Shown here one piece after another: positions 26,507 through 34,648 of a DNA stretch of 54,516 bases. A program made the position numbers and the translations under genes. Each line of letters starts with the position of its first letter. Within the stretch, counting starts at the first letter, position 1. The notes under the pieces were generated by a model. The model worked only from the letters and a program-made list of their open reading frames with translations, was not told where the DNA came from and ran no database searches. The stretch comes from Desulfocurvus sp. (GTDB lineage Bacteria; Desulfobacterota; Desulfovibrionia; Desulfovibrionales; Desulfovibrionaceae), in NCBI GenBank assembly GCA_020692325.1, contig JAIMKR010000017.1, forward strand, positions 1 through 54,516. Direction: 5' to 3'.

Positions 26507-26829
26507 GGCGTGGGGTGGAACGATGCGGAGAGGGGTCCGGTCCGGCGGGTTGGCCACCTCAATCGGCCGGAAGGCTGTGAACCGATGGGGCGAAGGCTTC
26601 TGGCGGTCGAGTGGAACACGCGAGGGGGCCACGTCCTGGAGCATGTGCCGGGACCGGTCGCCCCGTGGCGTGGGGTGGAGCGATGCGGCTGGCGTTTCGT
26701 CCGGCGGCGGGCGGCCCCCATCGGCCGGGCCGACGGGCCGACGAGTGGGACTCCTGCCGTCGCGTGAACATGCATGGGGGGCGGCGTGCCGGATTATCGG
26801 ACGGAACGGCGTGGTATGGAGCTATGCGG
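26507..26829 (+). repeat. Three imperfect copies of a short GC-rich motif in an intergenic gap
   Basis: The motif GGCGTGGGGTGGA(A/G)CGATGCGG occurs at 26507-26528 and 26667-26688, and as a poorer copy with TAT in the middle at 26808-26829. The first two copies are also followed at similar distance by TCCGGCGG and by an ATCGGCCGG. They occupy the 517-base gap between the phosphatase and DUF748 genes, where I recognise no coding sequence. Their role is unknown. Confidence 0.45.
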
Positions 26830-26955
26830 ATTGGGATTCCCGCCATGGCGCTGGATGTGTCCGGTTCGAGGTGGTGATGCGGGGGCCGCCTGCCGCGATA
26901 TCTCCGACGCACCGGCGCGGGCCGCCCGAAACATCGCTCGGACGGCCAGGATTCG

Positions 26956-29900
26956 TTACTTCAACGAGAATTCTGCGCGGCTCAGACTTTCGTCCTTTTT
27001 GACCTTGGCGTCGGCTCCCCCCGTCGTCCGCTCGATGCGGCGCGGCGGCAGCAGGAACACCCGGTCGGTCTTCACCTTGCCCGCGCCGCGCAGCCAGTCG
27101 GCCACGGCCTGGGCGCGCCGGTTGGCCAGATCGCGCAGTTCGTCCGGTCCGGCGGGCGCGTTGGCCAGCATGAGCTTCTCCATTTCCTCCGTCGGCAGGC
27201 TCTTGGCGATGCCAAGGACGTTGCGTGGCTTGGGGAAGTCCGCCCGCGCGTAGGCCTGCCTGAGCAGGACCGGGTACTCCTCGGGCGTCACCACCACGTC
27301 GTCCACGGAGCCGGCCGCCTGCCCGCCGCTCACCATGCGCGCGAGCTTGCGCGCTTTCACCTGCTGGTCCAGCCACTCGTGGCGCAGACCCTCGCGGTCG
27401 CGTTCGGGGTCCACGCCGCCGGCCACCTCCAGCGTGAGGGCCGGGCAGTCGTCCAGCGCCTTGGCCAGCGTCTCCAGCTTTTTTTGCGCCGCCGGGTCGA
27501 GCCGCGCGCCGCCGGCGGCGAAGTCCACGTGCGAGAGTTCCTCCCCGCCGCCGAACATCGAGCCGATGAGCGTGAAGGGTGAGGTCAGCGCCTTGCCGAG
27601 CAGGTTCAGAATGACCTGCGTCACGATGCCGCCCATGGAGAACTGCGGGTCGTCCAGCGAGCCGGAGATGGGCAGGTTGATGTCGATTTCGCCGCGCCGG
27701 TTCTTGAGCAGCGCCACGGCCAGCATCACGGGCAGTTTGGTGGCGCTGGGGCTTTGCACCTTGTCGCCGAAGGTCAGCTGGTCGAGGAGCACGTGGTTCT
27801 CGGCCGTGAGTTTGCGGTCGGCGATCTTGTACGACACGGTCAGCGACAGCTTGCCCTTTTCCAGCGCGTAGCCGGCGTATTTGCCGAAGTAGGGCGACAT
27901 GGGCGTGAGCTCCATGCCGCGCACGTCGGCGCGGATGTCCAGCGCGGGCGGAGCGGCCAGCGGGTTCAGCTTGCCCAGGATGGTGAGCGGCGCGCCCTCG
28001 TATTCTCCGCGCAGGTCCAGATTGGCCGTGCTGGCCGGATCGGTGGACAGACCGGAGACGCGCCCGGCGATGCGCGAGAGCTTGGCCGAGTAGTTGGGTT
28101 TGATGAAGTGGTCGGTGAAGCTCACCGTGCCGCCCTGAATGGTCACGTGGTCGATGCGCACGGGCGCGGCAGGCGTTTGCGCCGCCTGGACGACCGGCTT
28201 GGCCCGCGCGTCTCCGGGCTTGGCCTCGGCCGTCCGGGCGTCCGGCTCCGCCCCGCTGCGCTTGACGATGCCGAGCACGTTGAGCCGGCCCTGCGGGCTG
28301 ACGATGAGCCGTGCGTAGAAGTCCGTGAGCGCGACCTCGCCGACGGTCAGCTTGAGCGGTTTCAGATTCACGTCGATGCGGTCCAGATGCAGGGACTTCC
28401 AGGTGAGGAGGTCGTTGCTGGCGGCCTTGTCCACGCTGTGGAAGCCGGAAAGGTCCATCCGGCCCTTGAATCCGCCGGAGAGCCCGGTGCCGTCGCTGGC
28501 GAGGACCACGTCGCCGGCGGCTGCGAGGCTGCCGCGCGTCACGGTCAGGTTCACCTTGTCCACGAAATATGGTTGCAGCGGCAGCAGCTCGAAACCGTTC
28601 AGCTCGACTTTGAGCCTGGCCGAGAACGGAGTGGCCCGCACCTCGCCTCTGGCGGTCAGCCGGCCTTTGCCGTCCAGCAGCAGGGCCAGGTCCACGGGCG
28701 TCGCGCCAGCGGCCGGCGCGGTGCTCACTGGGCCGAGGGCCAGCTTCTCCACAAGCAGGGTCTGCTCGGCCGGGCGCTGGAGCGCCTTGTCGATGAAGCG
28801 CAGTTTCGCGTTTTCGATCTCGGTTCTGACCACATCCACGGTCCAGGCGGTGGGCGACGCCTGGGGCGCGGCCTTGACCCGGCGGGGATTGCCACCACGT
28901 TTGCCCTTCGCCTTGGGCGCTGCCGGCTTGCTCCGGGGCGACGCGCCGACGCCGAGGGCGTCGAGTCCCTGGATGCTTCCGTCGGCCAGCCGCGTCACGA
29001 TCGCGTCCAGACCTTCGAGCGCCGCCGCGTCCACATGGGCCGCGCGTTTTCGCGTGTCCACGCGCACGCCGGTCAGCTCGAAGCGCTCCAGCTTGGCCGG
29101 GAGACCGTCCCGCCAGCGCAGGGCGATGTCGGAGAGACGCAGGGCGTCCAGTGTGGCCACCATGGGCGGCGTGTTGGCGTTGTCTTTGGTGGGAGCCTTG
29201 GCCGTGGGCGTTGCTTTGCCGCCCCCGCCGGCGTCGAGACCGAGCCAGTTGAGTTTCCCGTCGCGCCCCTTGCGGGCGAAAATCTCCATTCTGTCGATGC
29301 TCACCGCGCCCAGGCCGATTCTGCCGGCCAGCAGGGCCACATCCTTGAACGGAATTTCGAAGCGGTTCAGGTTCAGCAGGGGCGCGCCGTCGTTTTCGGT
29401 CAGGCGCAGGCCGGAGAGCTCCACCCTGCCCGCCAGCCCCAGTTTGGCGGGTTTGCCCTTGGGTTGGCGGAACAGCAGGCGCAGGTCCGTGTCCAGCGCG
29501 CCGGCGGCGATGACGAAGGGCAGGGGGGTGGGCAGGTAGCCGAGGTACTTGGTCAGGTCGACGTGCGTCGCGTCGAATTTCAATTCGCTTTCGCGGTCCG
29601 GGGCGAAGGGCTTGCTTTTGCCCGTCAGCTTGACGGGCGCACCGTCGATTTCGGCCGAGAATGCCGGGGTGGTGTAGACGTTGGCCTGATAGGCCAGATT
29701 GGAGATGAAGGGCAGGGCGATGCCGATGTTCGTGACCGCGTGCGTGCGGCCCGTGGGGCGGTCGTCGAAAACGATCCGGCCGCCGGTCACCTTGATGTTG
29801 TTCACGGAGAATTTCGGCGTGGGCTTGTTGTCGGGCTTCAGCCACTCCTCCAGCAGGTCCGAGATGTCGTAGCGGCCCGGGGCCACACGCGTCACGCGCA

Positions 29901-30306
29901 CGCGCGGACCGGCGAGGGTGACGCTGCGCACCACGGGCGCGGCGTGGATGATGGATGCGGGGTCGAGCTGCGCGTTCAGCTTGTCGAAGCCCAGAAACTC
30001 GCCGCCGTGTCCGTCGCCCACGCTGAAACCGCGCACCTGGACGCGCATGGCGAGGGGATCGATGTGGATGGCCGCCACGTGGACCGGCCGCCGCCATTTC
30101 TCGGCGAGGATATTTTCCAGCGCGCGTTTGGCCAGCGGCGGCCCGGCGAAGGCGACGAACGCCCCGAGCAGCGCCACGAGGGCGACGAGGACGATGGCGA
30201 TGTTCCGCAACCGGCGCGGCCAGTTGCCGGATTTTTTCCCCGGAGCGGAGGGCGCGGTCTCCGTCCGTGTGGAATCGGGCAGTGGCGTGTTTGGCTCTGC
30301 TTCCAT
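26956..30306 (-). CDS. DUF748 / AsmA-like inner-membrane-anchored periplasmic protein
   Basis: An 1116-residue protein. ATG 30306 is preferred: it lies about 8 bases after AGGAAC and precedes a cytoplasmic tail and a single membrane helix (IAIVLVALVALLGAFVAFAG, about residues 36-55). The rest is a very long periplasmic region typical of DUF748/AsmA-like proteins, with repeated VxIDxxxLxxGxVSFxD-type strands. Examples are VNNIKVTGGRIVFDDRPTG at about 150 and IDHVTIQGGTVSFTDHFIKP at about 725, and HVDFAAGGARLDP marks the C-terminal OmpA-like stretch at about 930. Such proteins are thought to bridge or influence lipid and envelope transport between membranes. A low-complexity Ala/Lys/Pro linker is at about 455-490. 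Single gene, no operon partners. Confidence 0.85.
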   Translation of the reverse strand: MEAEPNTPLPDSTRTETAPSAPGKKSGNWPRRLRNIAIVLVALVALLGAFVAFAGPPLAKRALENILAEKWRRPVHVAAIHIDPLAMRVQVRGFSVGDGHGGEFLGFDKLNAQLDPASIIHAAPVVRSVTLAGPRVRVTRVAPGRYDISDLLEEWLKPDNKPTPKFSVNNIKVTGGRIVFDDRPTGRTHAVTNIGIALPFISNLAYQANVYTTPAFSAEIDGAPVKLTGKSKPFAPDRESELKFDATHVDLTKYLGYLPTPLPFVIAAGALDTDLRLLFRQPKGKPAKLGLAGRVELSGLRLTENDGAPLLNLNRFEIPFKDVALLAGRIGLGAVSIDRMEIFARKGRDGKLNWLGLDAGGGGKATPTAKAPTKDNANTPPMVATLDALRLSDIALRWRDGLPAKLERFELTGVRVDTRKRAAHVDAAALEGLDAIVTRLADGSIQGLDALGVGASPRSKPAAPKAKGKRGGNPRRVKAAPQASPTAWTVDVVRTEIENAKLRFIDKALQRPAEQTLLVEKLALGPVSTAPAAGATPVDLALLLDGKGRLTARGEVRATPFSARLKVELNGFELLPLQPYFVDKVNLTVTRGSLAAAGDVVLASDGTGLSGGFKGRMDLSGFHSVDKAASNDLLTWKSLHLDRIDVNLKPLKLTVGEVALTDFYARLIVSPQGRLNVLGIVKRSGAEPDARTAEAKPGDARAKPVVQAAQTPAAPVRIDHVTIQGGTVSFTDHFIKPNYSAKLSRIAGRVSGLSTDPASTANLDLRGEYEGAPLTILGKLNPLAAPPALDIRADVRGMELTPMSPYFGKYAGYALEKGKLSLTVSYKIADRKLTAENHVLLDQLTFGDKVQSPSATKLPVMLAVALLKNRRGEIDINLPISGSLDDPQFSMGGIVTQVILNLLGKALTSPFTLIGSMFGGGEELSHVDFAAGGARLDPAAQKKLETLAKALDDCPALTLEVAGGVDPERDREGLRHEWLDQQVKARKLARMVSGGQAAGSVDDVVVTPEEYPVLLRQAYARADFPKPRNVLGIAKSLPTEEMEKLMLANAPAGPDELRDLANRRAQAVADWLRGAGKVKTDRVFLLPPRRIERTTGGADAKVKKDESLSRAEFSLK

Positions 30307-30558
30307 GGGGGGTGTTCCTGTTCCGGTTGGACCGCACGGAGGAGGCGGCCATGGCTTATGGCACATTAACGACAGCGGGCGACTTCTTGTCAAGGCCGCC
30401 AAGAAATCGAGGCGTTCGGAGCCCTCAGGCGGCGGTTGCCTTTTCCCTCCTGACGTGCTGGTGTGGGGCCATGCGGCCCGGGGCCATTCGCCCCGAGGGC
30501 ATTCGCCCCGAGGTGGCGGATTTCCATCAACCAGGCGCAGCGTCTTTCAGGAGGAAAC

Positions 30559-31056
30559 ATGAGCGAGACGATCACGACGGCCGGCCCTTTCGGCCCACTG
30601 CGTCGCAAGGACCGGCTCATGGCCGACCGCGCGGACATCGACGCTGTTTTGAATGAGGGCCGCGTGATGCGTCTGGCCCTCGCCGACGGCGACACGCCCT
30701 TCGTCGTGCCGGTCTTTTTCGCCTACGACGGCGAGGCCGTGTATTTCCACTCGGCTAGGTCCGGGACGAAGATCGACATTCTCAAGCGCAACCCCAAGGT
30801 CTGCTTCGAGGTCTCCATGGACCAGGGAATCATCGAAAGCGACGCGGCCTGCGACTTCGAGGCCCGGCACCGCACGGTCATCGGCTTCGGCCGGGCGGCC
30901 TTCGTGGAGGACGCGGCCCAAAAGGCGGCCGCGCTCGCGCGCATCGTGGCGCGTTTCACGAACAGGCGTTTCGAGTTCCCGGAGGCCAACCTCAAAGTCA
31001 CGGCGGTGGTGCGCATCGACATCGAGAGCATGACCGGCAAGCGGCACGGATTCTAG
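30559..31056 (+). CDS. Pyridoxamine 5'-phosphate oxidase family flavoprotein (NimA-like)
   Basis: A 165-residue protein; ATG 30559 follows a strong AGGAGGAAAC. The split-barrel FMN-binding fold is indicated by RLALADGDTPFVVPVFFAYD, YFHSARSGTKIDILKRNPKVCFEV and a late VTAVVRIDIESMTGKRHG, the usual end of this group, which includes nitroimidazole-resistance NimA homologues. It would bind FMN or F420-like cofactors and act in redox detoxification; the substrate is unknown. It is monocistronic. Just upstream (about 30477-30520) GGGCATTCGCCCCGAGG-like units repeat two to three times, which may affect the leader. Confidence 0.85.
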   Translation: MSETITTAGPFGPLRRKDRLMADRADIDAVLNEGRVMRLALADGDTPFVVPVFFAYDGEAVYFHSARSGTKIDILKRNPKVCFEVSMDQGIIESDAACDFEARHRTVIGFGRAAFVEDAAQKAAALARIVARFTNRRFEFPEANLKVTAVVRIDIESMTGKRHGF

Positions 31057-31343
31057 CCGCCGTCCGCGCGCCTCACGATTCCACCGGTTGGCGTTTCGCT
31101 TCGCGTCGCCGCGTGGTTCCCCGCCTTCAAAAGCCGGTGGGGACGGCTCGCCGGCTATTCGTCCGAGCTCGCGGCATTCGGGACGGGGGCGTTCCCGGAT
31201 CGTCGCCGGACGGGAGTCCCTGGCCGCCCCGCCGGGGTCTCCCCGGTTCCCCCGCGGTGCGCAACTACCTTTCGTGACCGTTCTTGCGCGCTCGTGCGGA
31301 AGGATTATGACGACGACCGAACCATCAACAAAGCGAGGTCGGA

Positions 31344-31991
31344 ATGAATGTCATCGCCGTCAACGGCAGCCCGCGCAAGAAGTGGAACACCGCCACGCTG
31401 CTCGAAAACGTCCTGGAGGGCGCGCGAGGAGCCGGTGCTTCCACGGAGCTCGTGCATCTGTACGATCTGGACTTCAAAGGCTGCGTCAGCTGTTTCTCGT
31501 GCAAGAAAATCGGCGGCAAACACTATGGCCGCTGCGCCATGAAGGACGGGCTCACGCCCGTGCTCCAGCGCATTTTCGAGGCCGACGCCCTCGTCGTTGG
31601 CACGCCGGTGTACTTCGGCATGGAGACGGGCGAGACGCGTTCGTTTCTGGAGCGGCTGCTCTTTCCCTTCACCACGTACACGCCGGGGTACAAGAGCATC
31701 TTCCCGCGCCGGCTGCCTGCGGCGTTGGTCTACACCATGAACGTGTCGGAGGAGAAAGCGCCCATGGCCGCCATCGAACACACGGCCGCGGTGTTCTCGC
31801 GCATCTTTGGCGGCTGCGAGACGCTGCTCTGCACGGACACCCTGCAATTTTCCGATTATTCCAAATACCTCGCCACAGTGTGGAACGCCGAGGCCAAGGC
31901 CAAGCGCCGCGAGGAGGTCTTCCCGAAGGATCTGGTCCGCGCGCGTGAACTGGGCGCGGAGCTCGCGCGTCAGGCCGGGGCGGCGAAGTAG
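31344..31991 (+). CDS. Flavodoxin-fold NAD(P)H-dependent FMN reductase / iron-sulfur flavoprotein-like
   Basis: A 215-residue protein, GAGG 8-10 bases before ATG 31344. It opens with the FMN phosphate loop VIAVNGSPRKKWNTATLLEN, and has the TPVYFGMETGETRSFLERL segment of the NADPH-dependent FMN reductase group. Cysteines CVSCFSCKKIGG with a further Cys ten residues on (GRCAMKD) resemble the compact cluster motif of Isf-type iron-sulfur flavoproteins, which shuttle electrons in anaerobes; the spacing before the fourth Cys is a little longer than usual. A terminator follows, so it is its own unit or ends a transcript with the gene before. Confidence 0.85.
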   Translation: MNVIAVNGSPRKKWNTATLLENVLEGARGAGASTELVHLYDLDFKGCVSCFSCKKIGGKHYGRCAMKDGLTPVLQRIFEADALVVGTPVYFGMETGETRSFLERLLFPFTTYTPGYKSIFPRRLPAALVYTMNVSEEKAPMAAIEHTAAVFSRIFGGCETLLCTDTLQFSDYSKYLATVWNAEAKAKRREEVFPKDLVRARELGAELARQAGAAK

Positions 31992-32333
31992 GCCCGACGG
32001 CGTCTCCCGTGGCGGCTCGCCGCCTTTCCCGTGAACCGCGAACGGCCCGCTTCGGCGGGCCTTTTCATTGCGGATGGATGACGGGCCGGATCGCGTTTTC
32101 ACGGTGGGGTGTTCCCTTGGCTGGAAGCGGCCGGAGTGGGGGGCGAAAGCGTGCCCGCCGGGAGAAGAACCGACGGGCGTTCGGGACAACGTCCGGTTGA
32201 AGGTGGCCGAGGCACCCGCCCGCCGGGCGGGGCGCGCCGTATGGACGGGGCCGGTCCATGGCGCTATACGCGGTGTCGCGCTCCCCCACGCCCGCACGAT
32301 GGCGACTTCGGGGGAAGGCAACGGACGGAGATC
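31992..32333. other. Intergenic region between the flavoprotein and M99 peptidase genes
   Basis: About 340 bases. It contains the terminator at 32044-32066; beyond it no gene, RNA or repeat is recognised. The frame of the peptidase gene is open upstream to 32109, but the translation is Gly/Arg/Pro-rich and precedes the signal peptide, so it is not taken as coding. Confidence 0.45.
32044..32066 (+). terminator. Rho-independent terminator after the flavoprotein gene
   Basis: GGCCCGC-TTCG-GCGGGCC followed by TTTTC: a 7-bp perfect stem with the very stable UUCG tetraloop and a short T run, 53 bases after the stop codon. Confidence 0.88.
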
Positions 32334-34259
32334 ATGCGAATGCACAGGGCGATTGGCCGAATGACGACGGCGCGGCGCGGGCTCGCCGTGTTTCTTCTGA
32401 GCGCGGCTATCTGCGTGCTGCCGGCGCGCGCGAGCGCCGAGGCCGTGACCTTCTTCGCCGGCACCCAGTACGCCACCGAGGTCCACTTTTTGCGCGGTGC
32501 TCAGCCCGGCCCCACCATCATGGTCCAGGGCGGCATCCAGGGCGACGAGTTCTGCGGCTATCTCACCGCCCAGCTGCTCACGCGGGCCGTGGTGACCCGG
32601 GGCTCGCTCATCATCGTTCCACGCGCCAATCCCCCGGCGGTGAACGTGCGCCGGCGGCAGGTCAATGTGGACATGAACCGCCGCTTCGACCGCGATTATG
32701 CGGCCTTCTACGAGGACAATCTGGCCCGGCTGGTGCGCTTCCTCGCCGATCAAAGCCGGGGCGTCATCCACCTGCACGAGGGTTCGGGTTTCTACAACCC
32801 CGTGCGCCTGGACGATCTGCGCGGACCCCGGCGCTACGGCCAGTCCGTGGTCATCGACGCCGCGACCTGCGGCGATTTTCCGCTGGAGCGCACCGTCCGT
32901 CAGGTCATCGCCAAGCTCAACGCGGGACTGACGCCAGGAAAGTACACCTTCAAACTGTTCAATCAGGACACCTTCGACGAGCGTTCCAAGTGGCCGGAAC
33001 AGCGCCGGTCGCTGACCTACTACGCCATGTCCCGGGGGGTGCCCGCGCTGGACGTGGAGGTGAGCAAGAACCTCGTCGGCCCTTACTGGACGTGGTGGAA
33101 GGTGACGCAGCAGCTGCGCGCCACGGAGCTTTTCCTGCGCGCCTTCGGCGTTGAGCTGCGCGTGGCCGCGCCGCGCCTGCGCGACTTCGAGGCCTATCCG
33201 CCGCCCGTGGCCGGGTTGACGCTCAATGGCCAGCCCCTTGATCCGGCGGACCCGCGCGTCACGCTGACATTCGGCGAGCCGCTGGACGTGCGTCTGTCCG
33301 ATGCCGCGTCGTCCGATCTCTCCCCCGCGTCCCACGGGTCTGGCGCGGTCGATGGACCGGATGCATCGGGCGAAGTGGGCGAATCGAGGCTGCCGGGCGG
33401 ACCGCTCGCGCCCATCCCCTGCGTCACGGCCTCGGACCGCGCTGGCGTGAACCTGCTGCGGGGGCCCCGGATGCCGTTGACCCCCTTCTCGAGGTTGGCG
33501 CTCACGGCCGACGGCCTGCCCTTGCTCACGGCGCGGGTCTTCTGGACCGACGCGCCGGCTGCGGATGTGGTTCCCCGCGCCGGGGATGGCGATCTGCTCT
33601 GCTGGCTCAACGGCAGACTCACCGCCGTGAGGCCTGGCGAAACACTGCGGGCCGTGGAGGGCGATCAGCTCATTTTGGAGGGCGTGGCCGGCGGCGCGCG
33701 GGCGGAGGTGCTGAACCTCAAAGGCTACGTGTCGCACCCCGGGCGCGACGACGGCCAGGACGTCGGCGGCGAGATCGTGCTCGACGCGGCCATGTTTCAG
33801 CCGCGTTACGTGCTGCGGCGGTCGCCACAGGAGATGGTGTGCGAGATCGTGCGCGAAACGCCGGGGGTGAACCCGCGTCCGCGTTTCTTCCTGCGCATCG
33901 AGCCCCGCCGGGTGACGGATTTCGTCCTGACCGGCACGGATGGCCGCGAGCTGCGCGTGGCGTGGCTCCCTGGCCAATGGCTGCGCCTCGCGCCCGGGCG
34001 CTACACCCTGGCGGACATTCTGGGCAACGGCGCGGCCGACAAGATCCAGGCGTTCTGGAATGACGCGCCCGTGCGCCTGGGCGGGGCGTTCACCGTGCCG
34101 GCCGGCGGCGGGCGGATCGTGCTGCGGCAGGCCACGACCTTCCGTGAGTTGGGAAGAATGCCGGTCGGCGACGGGAGTTCCGTGGCGTCCGGTTCGGCCG
34201 GCGCTGGCCTTCCGGCCGGGGCAGGCGGAGCGGAAGTGGTGGACCCGAACGGCGGCTGA
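32334..34259 (+). CDS. M99-family (Csd4-like) periplasmic carboxypeptidase
   Basis: A 641-residue protein. ATG 32334 is taken, but ATG 32340 has better spacing from GGAG at 32327. The signal peptide (GLAVFLLSAAICVLPARASA) is at residues about 16-35. The M14-like catalytic domain (about 36-300) has VQGGIQGDEFCGY, where Gln69 and Glu72 fill the zinc-ligand positions; a glutamine instead of histidine there is the hallmark of Csd4/Pgp1 peptidases. The third ligand is expected in GVIHLHEG (His146/148), and the catalytic Glu in ALDVEVSKN. Csd4-type enzymes trim the peptidoglycan tripeptide to a dipeptide and set cell curvature. The C-terminal 300 residues form beta-rich domains. Expected to act in the periplasm and to help shape a curved cell. 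Confidence 0.82.
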   Translation: MRMHRAIGRMTTARRGLAVFLLSAAICVLPARASAEAVTFFAGTQYATEVHFLRGAQPGPTIMVQGGIQGDEFCGYLTAQLLTRAVVTRGSLIIVPRANPPAVNVRRRQVNVDMNRRFDRDYAAFYEDNLARLVRFLADQSRGVIHLHEGSGFYNPVRLDDLRGPRRYGQSVVIDAATCGDFPLERTVRQVIAKLNAGLTPGKYTFKLFNQDTFDERSKWPEQRRSLTYYAMSRGVPALDVEVSKNLVGPYWTWWKVTQQLRATELFLRAFGVELRVAAPRLRDFEAYPPPVAGLTLNGQPLDPADPRVTLTFGEPLDVRLSDAASSDLSPASHGSGAVDGPDASGEVGESRLPGGPLAPIPCVTASDRAGVNLLRGPRMPLTPFSRLALTADGLPLLTARVFWTDAPAADVVPRAGDGDLLCWLNGRLTAVRPGETLRAVEGDQLILEGVAGGARAEVLNLKGYVSHPGRDDGQDVGGEIVLDAAMFQPRYVLRRSPQEMVCEIVRETPGVNPRPRFFLRIEPRRVTDFVLTGTDGRELRVAWLPGQWLRLAPGRYTLADILGNGAADKIQAFWNDAPVRLGGAFTVPAGGGRIVLRQATTFRELGRMPVGDGSSVASGSAGAGLPAGAGGAEVVDPNGG

Positions 34260-34388
34260 ACCTCCTTGGCCGTCATGTCGGCCATGATCCTGCCGCACGT
34301 CACACGCGGTCCGTCTGGCGGGCCGCGCCGTCTTGGCTGTCGGACTTTCGCGCGTTGCCATCGGCCCGCTGGACCACGCTCCGGGGGC

Positions 34389-34418
34389 TTGACGGCGACT
34401 GTTCCTTCGGGCTAAACA
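34389..34418 (+). promoter_or_regulatory. Candidate sigma-70 promoter of the attenuator leader
   Basis: TTGACG (34389-34394), an 18-base spacer and TAAACA (34413-34418). Transcription would start near 34425, which coincides with the ATG of the leader peptide, so the peptide mRNA could be leaderless. The -10 box is only a partial match. Confidence 0.4.
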
Positions 34419-34424
34419 GACCGC

Positions 34425-34508
34425 ATGAACTCCAATGCCGCCCGTCGCTTCTCCTTTAGCCGCTTTTTCGGCTTTAGCCGCGCCCGTGGCCGCGGAGGGG
34501 TTTGTTGA
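34425..34508 (+). CDS. Phenylalanine-rich leader peptide of an attenuator
   Basis: A 27-codon open frame from ATG 34425 to TGA 34506-34508. Its middle reads RRFSFSRFFGFSR, five Phe codons in nine (34449-34475), including two in a row. It is followed by mutually exclusive hairpins and then by an aromatic-pathway gene, so it fits a ribosome-stalling leader like PheL. If Phe-tRNA is scarce the ribosome would stall at 34464-34475 and leave the segment at 34482-34491 free to form the antiterminator; if it reaches the stop it would cover that segment and permit termination. No clear ribosome-binding site precedes it. Function is inferred from layout. Confidence 0.7.
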   Translation: MNSNAARRFSFSRFFGFSRARGRGGVC

Positions 34509-34547
34509 CGCATCGTTAACCAAAGCCTCTTCGGAAGGGCCGCGGGC
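34482..34547 (+). promoter_or_regulatory. Antiterminator pairing (segments 2 and 3 of the attenuator)
   Basis: GCCCGTGGCC (34482-34491), inside the end of the leader reading frame, can pair with GGCCGCGGGC (34538-34547): ten consecutive pairs with one G-U. The right arm is the same sequence that makes the 5' arm of the terminator, so the two structures cannot coexist. Confidence 0.65.
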
Positions 34548-34572
34548 ATCACGCCGGCGGCCCTTTTCTTTT
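34537..34572 (+). terminator. Attenuator terminator before the aldolase gene
   Basis: GGGCCGC (34537-34543) pairs with GCGGCCC (34557-34563), and GGC/GCC extends the stem inward across one G-G mismatch to a 5-base loop ATCAC. TTTTCTTTT follows. It lies 77 bases upstream of the aldolase start codon and downstream of the Phe-rich leader, so it is a regulated rather than a final terminator. Confidence 0.8.
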
Positions 34573-34648
34573 CCCCTCGTCCATAGACCCGCCGGCCGGC
34601 CCGCCACTCCCGTTCCACGGGGCGCAACCGCAGACCAGGAGGTCCGCC

